From Micromonospora sp. WMMD1102 (GTDB lineage Bacteria > Actinomycetota > Actinomycetes > Mycobacteriales > Micromonosporaceae), in assembly GCF_029626265.1 (NCBI RefSeq), contig NZ_JARUBN010000001.1, positions 7,443,001-7,507,000 of the forward strand: a stretch of DNA of 64,000 nucleotides, given 5' to 3'. The position numbers and the translations under genes are program-made. Every line of letters starts with the position of its first letter. Within the stretch, counting starts at the first letter, position 1. This document shows positions 50,101 through 56,871 of this stretch, piece by piece. The notes beneath the pieces were generated by a model. It was not told where the DNA came from and searched no databases. It saw only the letters and a list, made by a program, of their open reading frames with translations.

Positions 50101-50426
50101 CCCTGCTCACCCTGCACGCCGCCAAGGGCCTGGAGTTCCCGGTGGTCTTCCTGCCCGGCTGCGAGGACGGGCTGCTGCCGCTGCGTTTCCCTGGCTCGAC
50201 CCCGACCGACGACGAGGTGGCGGAGGAGCGGCGGCTCTTCTTCGTCGGGCTGACCCGGGCACAGGACCGGCTCTACCTCAGTCACGTCGGCCGGCGGCTG
50301 CGGCACGGCCAGGAGCGGGATTGCGTACCGTCGCCGTTCCTCGACGCGATCGATGCCGGGCTCTTCGAGCGGCTCGGCGACAGCGCTCCGCGCCGGCCGA
50401 GGGACCGCCAGCTCCGACTACTCTGA
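47142..50426 (+). CDS. PHP-domain (EndoQ-type) nuclease fused to UvrD-family helicase
   Basis: A 1094-residue fusion of two DNA-repair modules. Residues 15-435 are a PHP-fold enzyme resembling endonuclease Q: metal ligands in VADLHIHSKYSRACSR, LLGTGDFTHPAWY, KVHHLIYLPD, VPAHIWTPWFS and SNSDAHSPP, then a zinc-binding knuckle (C298, C314, C317: GRCPECGKPLTVGVLSR) and GEINGVGPKSKTV. EndoQ nicks DNA 5' of uracil, hypoxanthine and xanthine. A Gly/Pro/Ala linker (440-530) leads to an SF1A helicase: Q motif LDAMQRVAA, Walker A AGPGTGKTRTLTHR (about 564), IFVDEYQDVDATQYELL, LTRNYRSSAPIL, VTLLTLHAAKGLEFPVVFLP and FVGLTRAQDRLYLSH. GTG 47142 follows CAGGAT by 5 nt; GTG 47127 is possible. Confidence 0.88.
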   Translation: MSPLRAAPADGSPSAAVPFVADLHIHSKYSRACSRDLTMPNLAWWARRKGISLLGTGDFTHPAWYEHLRESLHPAEPGLYRLSPEAERDIARRLPPRLASVAEASPMRYMLSVEISTIYKRDDRTRKVHHLIYLPDLDAVARFNSTLGRIGNIGSDGRPILGLDSRDLLEIVLEASPDGYLVPAHIWTPWFSALGSKSGFDAIADCYADLAEHIFAVETGLSSDPEMNWRVSSLDRYRLVSNSDAHSPPALAREATLFATDLDYYAVRAALRTGDGLAGTIEFFPEEGKYHADGHRLCGVNWEPQRTREAGGRCPECGKPLTVGVLSRVEDLADRPDGHRPANAPRVTHLIQLAEILGEINGVGPKSKTVEGQLNTLVAGLGAELDILTVSPVDEIRRVGGEPLAEAITRLRRGQVRRIPGYDGEYGVITLFEPGELPAGSGGGGRGGTGRGGAAGQAETLFADTLFDVPVPRQRPPAEPKAAARADGPAEPAPAAPTVSRRRPRAAAVPAEPAPPLAPSPSPHEPFEPMLAGMEEVGTGLLDRLDAMQRVAASAPGGPLLIVAGPGTGKTRTLTHRIAYLCAELNVYPEHCLAITFTRRAAEELRHRLDGLLGPVAEDVTVGTFHSLGLTILRENARAAGLPDDFRIADDTERATARAEAGDDDATYLKLLRAADLVDLDELVGLPVALLRDDPELVERYRDRWRWIFVDEYQDVDATQYELLRLLSPADGNLCAIGDPDQAIYAFRGADVTYFLRFSQDFVDARLVRLTRNYRSSAPILAAAVQAIAPSTLVRGRRLDPARLDPEAPLVGRYPAASVADEADFVVRTVDELVGGLSHRSLDSGRIDGRTSNVSFSDIAVLYRTDAQAAPILDALVRANIPVQKRSHNRLRDRPGVSVIARELRHADGLGGSVAARVRLAGQVLADRHATPTLDATGGIGPDDIWTAADLLTPLARRCGDDLELFISQLATGAEVDALDPRAEAVTLLTLHAAKGLEFPVVFLPGCEDGLLPLRFPGSTPTDDEVAEERRLFFVGLTRAQDRLYLSHVGRRLRHGQERDCVPSPFLDAIDAGLFERLGDSAPRRPRDRQLRLL

Positions 50427-50432
50427 CCAGCG

Positions 50433-51083
50433 TCAAGCGGTGAGGAGCACCGCGCCGAGGGTGCCGGTGAGCATTGCCGGGCCGTGCGGCAGGTGGTCGT
50501 GCCGGCCGATCCGGCCCAGCCGGAGCAGCACGGCGGCGTAGCCGCTGGCCAGCAGCAGGCCGGCCAGTGCACCGGTCAGGGTGGTGCTCCAGCCGTACCA
50601 GCCGGTGGCGAAGCCGAGTCCGAGTGCGAGCTTGGCGTCGCCGGGGCCCAGCCCGGCGGGCGAGAGCAGGACCAGCCCGGCGTACCCCACGGCCAGCGCC
50701 AGTGCGCAGGCCGCCGCCACCGCGTACCGGGCGAACTGGTCGGAGGTGGCCGACGCCGCCCCGAGCAGCCCGGCGAGACCGGCCGCGGCGGGCAGGGTCA
50801 GCCGGTCGGGGAGTCGTCGCACCGCCACGTCGACGAAGCCGAGCACGATTCCGAAGCCGGCGAGCCACAGGTAGCCGAGCAGCGGAAGTACGCCGTCGAC
50901 CCGGGCGGCGAGTGCGGCGAACACGACGGCGCCGACGGCCGCGACCAGCCCGGCGCGCGGGCCGGCGGAAGAGGTGCACCGGAGAACCTGCCGGCGCAGC
51001 AGCGGCCCGAGCAGTACTCCGAGGAGCCCGGCCGCCGCCACGACCGTCAGTGAGTTTGGCGCGCTTCCGGGAGGTGGGGTCAT
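50433..51083 (-). CDS. Prepilin-type A24 peptidase
   Basis: A 216-residue polytopic membrane protease. The two catalytic aspartates are in LGFVDVAVRRLPD and in GLGPGDAKLALGLGFATGW (GxGD motif). It lacks the N-terminal methylase domain of large prepilin peptidases, like the short TadV/CpaA-type enzymes that cut prepilins of Tad pili. Hydrophobic helices fill the rest. No pilus or Tad genes are nearby, so its substrate must be elsewhere. The ATG follows a TAGCGT -10 box by 8 nt. Its end lies 6 nt from the convergent helicase gene. Confidence 0.85.
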   Translation of the reverse strand: MTPPPGSAPNSLTVVAAAGLLGVLLGPLLRRQVLRCTSSAGPRAGLVAAVGAVVFAALAARVDGVLPLLGYLWLAGFGIVLGFVDVAVRRLPDRLTLPAAAGLAGLLGAASATSDQFARYAVAAACALALAVGYAGLVLLSPAGLGPGDAKLALGLGFATGWYGWSTTLTGALAGLLLASGYAAVLLRLGRIGRHDHLPHGPAMLTGTLGAVLLTA

Positions 51084-51091
51084 CGACGGTC

Positions 51092-51097
51092 ACGCTA
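51092..51097 (-). promoter_or_regulatory. -10 box (TAGCGT) of the A24 peptidase gene
   Basis: On the minus strand TAGCGT ends 8 nt before the ATG at 51083. Confidence 0.45.
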
Positions 51098-51166
51098 CGG
51101 TGACCACAGCGGGCCGCTCCCCGGTGGGGGTGAGCCTCTTCCCGATCCGTACCAGGAGGACAGTCG

Positions 51167-51898
51167 ATGGCCAACTACGGACCGCTCGGCGGGCCGTACC
51201 CCGGCCCGCCGGCACAGCCGTGGAACGATCCGAACCGGCCGGCCTCCGACGAGTACGGCCAGCCGGTCGACCCCTGGGGCGACCATGACCAGGCGGGCGC
51301 TGCCGGCTACCCGGGCGGACTTGGGCCGCACACCCGGCCGGCCGACGGCTGGACGGCATCCGACGCCGATCCGGTGTGGGCGACCCCCACTCCGGACCCG
51401 TCCTGGTCCACCTCGGCACCGGACCCGATGCCGAAGGGCCGCGGCAACCGGGCGTTCGTGGCCGTGCTGATCGGCCTGGCCGTGCTGGTCTTCGGCGGCG
51501 CGGCGGTCGGGATCTACCTGTTCGGCCGCGAGCAGGTGGAGCCGGACGCGCAACTGCCGACCAGCGAGCAGACCGAGGCGCCGGACGACACGGCCAGCGC
51601 CCCGGCCGGGCCGGCACCGACGACCGCCCCGGTCGAGCAGGTCGAGCCCTCCACCGACGCGCGGTTCGTCAAGGTCGGTCAGTGCGTCCGGAACGAGGGG
51701 ACGGAGGCGGTGCCGCAGTTGGCGGTCACGAACTGCGCGCCGCAGACCTACGAGGTGCTGGCCCGCTACAACGGTGTCACCACCGGCGCGACGGATGCCA
51801 AGGCCAAGTGCGCCGAGGTGCGGAACTACACGAACTTCTACTTCTTCAACAGCGAACTGGACGAGCTGGACTTCGTCCTCTGCCTGCGGCGGCGCTGA
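51167..51898 (+). CDS. Membrane-anchored LppU-like protein, function unknown
   Basis: A 243-residue protein: residues 1-92 form a Pro/Gly/Asp/Trp-rich cytoplasmic part (NYGPLGGPYPGPPAQPW), one transmembrane helix (AFVAVLIGLAVLVFGGAAVG, about 96-117), a Pro/Thr linker, and an outer domain of about 75 residues with three cysteines (FVKVGQCVRNEG, VTNCAPQTYEVL, LDFVLCLRRR). This layout recalls LppU/SCO3897-type membrane proteins. AGGAGG stands 7 nt before ATG 51167. It is monocistronic and ends at a 20-bp inverted repeat. Confidence 0.7.
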   Translation: MANYGPLGGPYPGPPAQPWNDPNRPASDEYGQPVDPWGDHDQAGAAGYPGGLGPHTRPADGWTASDADPVWATPTPDPSWSTSAPDPMPKGRGNRAFVAVLIGLAVLVFGGAAVGIYLFGREQVEPDAQLPTSEQTEAPDDTASAPAGPAPTTAPVEQVEPSTDARFVKVGQCVRNEGTEAVPQLAVTNCAPQTYEVLARYNGVTTGATDAKAKCAEVRNYTNFYFFNSELDELDFVLCLRRR

Positions 51899-51936
51899 CC
51901 GTCACCCGCACACCGGCAGGACCGGCTCGGTAGGCA

Positions 51937-51978
51937 AAACTAGGGCTGTCTAGCGTCCACGCTAGACAGCCCTAGTTT
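51937..51978. terminator. 20-bp perfect inverted repeat (TCTAGCG core)
   Basis: Two 20-bp arms (AAACTAGGGCTGTCTAGCGT and complement) with a 2-nt loop. It may terminate the LppU-like transcript; the arm end GTCTAGCGT recurs 100 bp downstream in front of the ATPase gene, so a regulatory role is also possible. Confidence 0.7.
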
Positions 51979-52048
51979 CCGCTCGACGGCATCGGACGGC
52001 CCGGCCCGGCCACGGTCCGGCGCGACACGAATACCCCGCTCTACGGAT

Positions 52049-52081
52049 GTCTAGCGTCGCGGCTAGACGGCCCGATAGCGT
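52049..52081 (+). promoter_or_regulatory. Operator-like palindrome and -10 box of the ORC-like ATPase gene
   Basis: GTCTAGC-N6-GCTAGAC (52049-52068) is followed by TAGCGT (52076-52081), a -10 box that ends 7 nt before GTG 52089. The palindrome covers the -35 to spacer region and could block transcription. Confidence 0.6.
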
Positions 52082-52088
52082 GCGATAC

Positions 52089-53396
52089 GTGGATCCGGTC
52101 CGCAACCCGTACGCGCCGGGCGCCGGCCAGCGCCCGCCCGAACTCGCCGGGCGGGACCGCGAGCTCGAGGTCTTCGACATCGTGCTGGAACGGATCGCCC
52201 GCGGTCGCCCGGAACGCAGCCTGGTCCTCACCGGCCTGCGCGGGGTCGGCAAGACCGTCCTACTCAACACGCTCCGGTCCCAGGCGATCACCCGACTCTG
52301 GGGCACCGGGAAGATCGAGGCCCGCCCGGACCAGTCGATCCGCCGCCCGGTCGCCGCCGCCCTGCACATGGCGATCCGGGAGCTGGCACCCCGGCACCGG
52401 GCACCGGACCGGATCGACGACTTCCTCGGCGTACTCAAGGCGTTCGCGCTGCGCTCGGCGCCGACCGGTGCGGGCCGGGGTGCCGGGGCGACCCGGCTGC
52501 GGGACCGCTGGCAACCCGGCATCGACGTACCGGCGGCGAGTGGGCGGGCGGACTCCGGCGACATCGAGATCGACCTCGTCGAACTCTTCACCGACGCGGC
52601 CGAGGTCGCCGCCGACGTCGGCACCGGTGTCGCGGTCTTCCTCGACGAGATGCAGGACCTCGGCCCCGAGGACGTCTCCGGGCTCTGCGCGGCCTGCCAC
52701 GAGCTGTCCCAGCTCGGCGCGCCACTGATCGTGGTCGGCGCCGGGCTGCCGCACCTGCCGGCCGTACTCTCCGCCGCCAAGTCGTACTCGGAGCGGCTCT
52801 TCCGTTACCAGCGCATCGACCGGCTGGACCGGATCGCCGCCGACCAGGCGCTCTGCGCCCCGGCCGCCCGGGAGCAGGTCGAGTACGAGCCGAAGGCCCT
52901 CGACCTGCTCTACGAGAAGTCCGGCGGCTACCCGTACTTCGTCCAGGCGTACGGGAAGGCGACCTGGGACTCCGCGCCCCGGTCCCCGGTGACCGCCGCC
53001 GACGTCCGGGTCGCCGCGCCGGAGGCCGAAACCGAGTTGGCGGTCGGGTTCTTCGGCTCCCGGTTCGAGCGGGCGACTCCGGCGGAACGGGAGTACATGC
53101 GGGCGATGGCGACGCTCTCGCTCGTCGAGGCGCCCGAGGGGGCGGACGGCACCGGCGGCGACAGCACCGACGACGGAACGGGCGGCGGAACGGGCGGCGG
53201 CAGCGGACTCCGGGACGACATGGACGCGGCCGTCTCCACCGCCGAGATCGCCCGCTCGCTCGGGCGCAAGCCGGCCAGCCTCTCGCCGGCCCGGGACGCC
53301 CTGATCAAGAAGGGGCTGATCTACTCCGGCGAGCGCGGCACGGTGGCCTTCACCGTCCCGCACTTCGGCCGGTACCTGCGAACCCAGCCGGCCTGA
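52089..53396 (+). CDS. ORC/Cdc6-like AAA ATPase with C-terminal winged helix
   Basis: A 435-residue STAND/ORC-like ATPase. It opens DPVRNPYAPGAGQRPPELAG with the family phrase RDREL, then Walker A LTGLRGVGKTVLLN (about 47-60), Walker B AVFLDEMQDL (about 187-196), a sensor segment LIVVGAGLPHLP and PYFVQAYGKATWD. The end (about 375-430) is a winged helix (STAEIARSLGRKPASLSPAR, LIKKGLIYSGERGTVAFTVP). Related proteins (PF13191-type) are annotated as ATP-binding proteins without known function. GTG 52089 is preferred over ATG 52047, which would place the operator within the coding region. A Gly/Asp insertion lies before the winged helix. Confidence 0.78.
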   Translation: MDPVRNPYAPGAGQRPPELAGRDRELEVFDIVLERIARGRPERSLVLTGLRGVGKTVLLNTLRSQAITRLWGTGKIEARPDQSIRRPVAAALHMAIRELAPRHRAPDRIDDFLGVLKAFALRSAPTGAGRGAGATRLRDRWQPGIDVPAASGRADSGDIEIDLVELFTDAAEVAADVGTGVAVFLDEMQDLGPEDVSGLCAACHELSQLGAPLIVVGAGLPHLPAVLSAAKSYSERLFRYQRIDRLDRIAADQALCAPAAREQVEYEPKALDLLYEKSGGYPYFVQAYGKATWDSAPRSPVTAADVRVAAPEAETELAVGFFGSRFERATPAEREYMRAMATLSLVEAPEGADGTGGDSTDDGTGGGTGGGSGLRDDMDAAVSTAEIARSLGRKPASLSPARDALIKKGLIYSGERGTVAFTVPHFGRYLRTQPA

Positions 53397-53484
53397 CCGG
53401 CACCGCCGCCGCGCAGCCGGCCCGGCCGGCGCCGGCACCACCGGCGGCGGCATGGGCCGGCGCCGCGGGCGGCCCGGCCGCTCG

Positions 53485-54024
53485 TCACAGCTGGGACCAG
53501 GGCGCCGGGAAGGTCACCTCGCCGGCCCGCACCGGATCGTCGGAGCCGTCCACCGAGGGCAGCACCAGTGCCTGCCACGGATCGCCAAGCCCCGACCACG
53601 GGCTCGTCAACCCGAACCGGGCCGCCGGGGCGAACCCGAAGCGGCGGTAGTAGGCGGGGTTGCCGAGCACCACGACCAGGCGCTCGCCGAGTTCGGCGGC
53701 GGCGTCCAGGGCGGCGCGGACGACGTCCTGTCCGTAGCCGCGACGCTGTCGCCCGGGACGCACCGCCACCGGGCCGAGCGCCAGCGCCGGTACCGCACCC
53801 GGCCAGACCTCGACCCGGCTGAGCAGGGCGTAGCCGACCAGTTCGCCGTCGACCTCGGCCACCATGGACAGCTCGGGCAACCAGGCGTCGCTGCCCCGCA
53901 GCGCCTCGACGAGGCGTACCTCCACGGGCAGCCGGTGGTCCGGGCTGGCGAACGCCTCGGCCACCAGTTGACGGATCGCCACGGCGTCGGCGGGGCCCTC
54001 TGCGCGGAGACGCACGGTCGTCAC
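53485..54024 (-). CDS. GNAT-family N-acetyltransferase (YhbS-like)
   Basis: A 179-residue acetyltransferase with the acetyl-CoA loop ALGPVAVRPGRQRRGYGQDV (motif A, RxxGxG/A pattern), strands MVAEVDGELVGYALLS and the C-terminal motif VVVLGNPAYYRRFGFAPAA, typical of the YhbS branch. Substrate unknown. GTG 54024 lies 8 nt after a TACCGT -10 box. It is divergent from the DoxX gene after an 83-bp gap, and ends close to the convergent ATPase gene. Confidence 0.88.
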   Translation of the reverse strand: MTTVRLRAEGPADAVAIRQLVAEAFASPDHRLPVEVRLVEALRGSDAWLPELSMVAEVDGELVGYALLSRVEVWPGAVPALALGPVAVRPGRQRRGYGQDVVRAALDAAAELGERLVVVLGNPAYYRRFGFAPAARFGLTSPWSGLGDPWQALVLPSVDGSDDPVRAGEVTFPAPWSQL

Positions 54025-54107
54025 AGCTCGCGACGGTACCGCGACAGCGTCGTCCAGTCTCCCACTTCGACGGGTGAAAGACGGTGGGAACGGGTAAGAC
54101 TTGACCC

Positions 54108-54653
54108 ATGAAACCCGTACGCACCGTGGCCCGCACCCTGTTGAGCACGATCTTCGTGGTCAACGGCGCCCGCGCCGTGGCCAATCCCGAACTGCACGTG
54201 GACCGGGCGAAGCGGGTGACGGGCAAGGTCACCCCGCTGTTGCAGGGCGTCCACGAGGGAATTCCGACCGATCCGACGAGTCTGGTCCGGGCCCACGGCG
54301 CCGCCCAGCTCCTCGGCGGACTGCTGCTGGCGACCGGGCACTTCACCCGGCCGGCCGCGGCGCTGCTGGCCGGCACGCTGGTGCCGACCACGCTGGCCGG
54401 GCACCCGTTCTGGGAGCACGAGGATCCGGCGGAACGGCGGTTGCACCAGATCCACTTCATGAAGAACCTCGGGCTGATGGGTGGCCTGCTGCTCGCGGCC
54501 GCCGACACGCAGGGCCGGCCCAGCCTCGGCTGGCGGACCAGTCACGCGGTGCACGGCGGCCGTCGACGGGTACGCCGGGCGGTCCGGTCCGCCCGTCGCG
54601 ACGCACGGATCGCCGTACGTTCCGCGGCGGCAGCCCGTAAGCTTCCGGGCTGA
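54108..54653 (+). CDS. DoxX-family membrane protein
   Basis: A 181-residue four-helix membrane protein of the DoxX family: TLLSTIFVVNGARAVANPE, LVRAHGAAQLLGGLLLATGH, RPAAALLAGTLVPTTLAGHP and FMKNLGLMGGLLLAA, with the typical FW after the third helix. The C-terminal 45 residues are strongly basic (RRRVRRAVRSARRDARI). Members act with thiol or redox proteins at the membrane, but no specific reaction is shown. A TAAGAC -10-like box ends 7 nt before the ATG. It is followed by a 200-nt stretch without a gene. Confidence 0.87.
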   Translation: MKPVRTVARTLLSTIFVVNGARAVANPELHVDRAKRVTGKVTPLLQGVHEGIPTDPTSLVRAHGAAQLLGGLLLATGHFTRPAAALLAGTLVPTTLAGHPFWEHEDPAERRLHQIHFMKNLGLMGGLLLAAADTQGRPSLGWRTSHAVHGGRRRVRRAVRSARRDARIAVRSAAAARKLPG

Positions 54654-54852
54654 GCAGCCGACCAGCAGCCGACCGGCCCACGGCTGACGGTGGGGTTCAC
54701 CGATCCGGCCACGGTCCATGCCGGACATATGCTAGTTTCACCTCACCGAGCGGCTGTGAATCACCTGAACCGCACTCCCTGCGTTAACGCGGTGGAAATG
54801 TCGCGAACCAGTGTGGGATCGGACACGGTCGCATAACGCAGGAGGCACTCGA

Positions 54853-54951
54853 GTGAGACGCCGTTCTAGGCTCCTTGGAGGACCTGGACGGAAGACCGAC
54901 ATCGGTACGGGGGTGGCCACGCCATGCCGGCGACCGTCGAAAGACGGCTAG
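54853..54951 (+). CDS. Possible leader peptide overlapping the GT87 gene
   Basis: A 32-codon frame (VRRRSRLLGGPGRKTDIGTG and on) starts at GTG 54853, 7 nt after a perfect AGGAGG (54840-54845), and ends at TAG 54951, 28 nt inside the glycosyltransferase gene in another frame. The ribosome site is better than the one before the GT87 start, so ribosomes ending here could re-initiate on GT87. No similarity to known peptides; it could be chance. Confidence 0.35.
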   Translation: MRRRSRLLGGPGRKTDIGTGVATPCRRPSKDG

Positions 54952-56378
54952 GCCGCCTCGCCTCAGCCCGCCGCTTTGCTCGTGGAATCGACCGTCGAGC
55001 AGTCGTACGGATCGGCATAGTCGCCGTCGTCTGCTACGCCGCCTGGCTCGCCATCGGCACCTTCGGACGGCCGTACAACTTCTTCGACATGAAGATCTAC
55101 CACGGTGCGGTGGTCTGGTGGGCGGGCGGACACGAGCTCTACGACTTCATCGCGCCCAGGACCACCCTCGGCTTCACCTACCCGCCCTTCGCCGGCCTGG
55201 TCATGCTGCCGATGGCGAGCATCCCGCTCGGCCTGGCCGGCTGGGTCAACATCGTGGCCAGCGTCGCGACCCTGGCGGTCGTACTCGCCGCGCTGCTCAA
55301 ACCGATCACCGACCGGCTCGGCTGGTCGCTCTGGTTCACCCTCGGTCTCGCCGTGCCGATGGCGGTCGCCATCGAGCCGGCCCGGGAGACGCTCGGCTAC
55401 GGTCAGGTCAACCTGCTGCTGTTCGGCCTCGTCCTGGCCGACCTGGTGGCGTTGCGCTGGCGGGCCCGGCGCGGCAGCCGGGTCGGCGCCGGTGACGGCC
55501 CGCTGCGCCGGCTCTTCTTCAGCGGCGTCTGGGCCGGGGTCGGGATCGGCCTGGCCAGCTCCATCAAGCTCACCCCCGCGCTCTTCATCGTCTACCTGCT
55601 GATCACCCGGCAGTGGCGGGCCGCGATGACCGCGGTGGGCACCGCGATCGCGGTTACCGTCGGCACCTTCGCGATCGCCGGCCGCGAGTCGACCACCTAC
55701 TTCATGTCGGTGCTCTGGCAGACCGAGCGGGTGGGCGCCGCCGACATGACGCCGAACCAGTCGCTGGCCGGGGTGCTCGCCCGGCTGTACGACTCGATCG
55801 AGACCCCCACCCTGCTCTGGCTCGCGTTCGCGATGCTGCTGCTGGCGCTCGGGCTCTCCCGCGCCTCGCACTCGCACGCCGACGGCGACGAGCTGACCGC
55901 CTTCACCCTGGTCGGGCTCACCACCAACGTGATCAGCCCGATCTCCTGGTCGCACCACCTGGTCTGGGTCATCCCGGCGATCCTGGTCCTGGCCGACGCG
56001 GCGAGCCGACGCCGGACGGCCAGCCGGGGGCCACGGCACCCGCTGTCGAGTCCCGGCGCGGGCCCGGCCGCGATGACCGGGCTGCGTGCCCCGATCTGGT
56101 TCCCGACCCTGACCGGCCTGCGGCACGGCGGGGCGGCGATCGGGCTCTACCTGCTCTTCCTGATCTCGCCAATCTGGCCGTACGAGCACCAGCTGCCGGA
56201 GGTGTCGCACTACCAGGACGGCTTCTTCGGTGCCCTGATGGAGAACTCGCTGGCCCTGGCGATCATCCTGCTGGTCGCCGCGCTGCCGTGGCGGCCCGGT
56301 GCCGAGCCGGCGTTCTACGCCGAACACGCCCGGTTCGACCGCTCCCGGTCCGACCGCCGGCTCGCCAACCAGCGCTAG
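54924..56378 (+). CDS. GT87-family membrane glycosyltransferase
   Basis: A 484-residue polytopic membrane protein of the GT87/PIG-M-like mannosyltransferase superfamily, which uses polyprenyl-phosphate sugars to build cell-envelope glycans. About ten to twelve hydrophobic helices; the first loop carries the family signature NFFDMKIYHGAVVWWAGGHE and FTYPPFAGLVMLPMA, where the acidic residue of the GT-C catalytic loop lies; later LASSIKLTPALFIVYLLITR and SWSHHLVWVIPAILVLADAA. Residues 355-385 are a Ser/Pro/Arg cytoplasmic loop. Translation may be coupled to a leader peptide. A 270-nt upstream region holds no other gene. Confidence 0.86.
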   Translation: MPATVERRLGRLASARRFARGIDRRAVVRIGIVAVVCYAAWLAIGTFGRPYNFFDMKIYHGAVVWWAGGHELYDFIAPRTTLGFTYPPFAGLVMLPMASIPLGLAGWVNIVASVATLAVVLAALLKPITDRLGWSLWFTLGLAVPMAVAIEPARETLGYGQVNLLLFGLVLADLVALRWRARRGSRVGAGDGPLRRLFFSGVWAGVGIGLASSIKLTPALFIVYLLITRQWRAAMTAVGTAIAVTVGTFAIAGRESTTYFMSVLWQTERVGAADMTPNQSLAGVLARLYDSIETPTLLWLAFAMLLLALGLSRASHSHADGDELTAFTLVGLTTNVISPISWSHHLVWVIPAILVLADAASRRRTASRGPRHPLSSPGAGPAAMTGLRAPIWFPTLTGLRHGGAAIGLYLLFLISPIWPYEHQLPEVSHYQDGFFGALMENSLALAIILLVAALPWRPGAEPAFYAEHARFDRSRSDRRLANQR

Positions 56379-56396
56379 CCGACCCGGCCGCACCGG

Positions 56397-56870
56397 TCAG
56401 GGGCAGTTCACCCACTCCTCGGTGCCGTCGGCGAAGAGCTGCCGCTTCCATACCGGCAACCGGGCCTTGACCTCGTCGACCAGCCGGGCGCAGGCCGCGA
56501 AGGCCGCCGCCCGGTGCGCCGTGCTCACCGCCGCGACCAGGGCCACGTCGCCGATCTCCAGCGGCCCGATCCGGTGCGAGACCGCCACCGCGTGCACGTC
56601 CGGATCGGCCGCGATCTCGGCGGCCACCTCCCGGAGCACGTCGGCGGCGCTCGGGTGGCCCTCGTACTCCAGCCGGAGCACCGACCGGCCGTGGTCGTGG
56701 TCGCGTACCACGCCCTGGAACGAGACCACCGCCCCGGCGGCGTCGGCGGCGACCAGGGACTCGTGGACGGCCACGTCCAGCGGGTCGGTGCCGACAGCGG
56801 TGTGCACCCGGGCGCCGGACGGCACGGGCACGGCTCCGGGGTCGACGGCGTGCTCGCTACGTACGCTCAT
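56397..56870 (-). CDS. moaE: Molybdopterin synthase catalytic subunit
   Basis: A 157-residue large subunit of molybdopterin synthase. It shows VSFQGVVRDHDHGRSVLRLE, EYEGHPSAADVLREV, VAVSHRIGPLEIGDVALVAA, VDEVKARLPVWKRQLFADG and EEWVNCP; the Lys in VKARLPVWKRQ is the active-site residue that pairs with the MoaD thiocarboxylate. The first 25 residues are a longer, poorly conserved start. ATG 56870 has AGGAG 6 nt upstream and lies 1 nt after the moeA stop: last gene of the moaC-mogA-moeA-moaE operon. Confidence 0.95.
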   Translation of the reverse strand: MSVRSEHAVDPGAVPVPSGARVHTAVGTDPLDVAVHESLVAADAAGAVVSFQGVVRDHDHGRSVLRLEYEGHPSAADVLREVAAEIAADPDVHAVAVSHRIGPLEIGDVALVAAVSTAHRAAAFAACARLVDEVKARLPVWKRQLFADGTEEWVNCP

Positions 56871-56871
56871 C

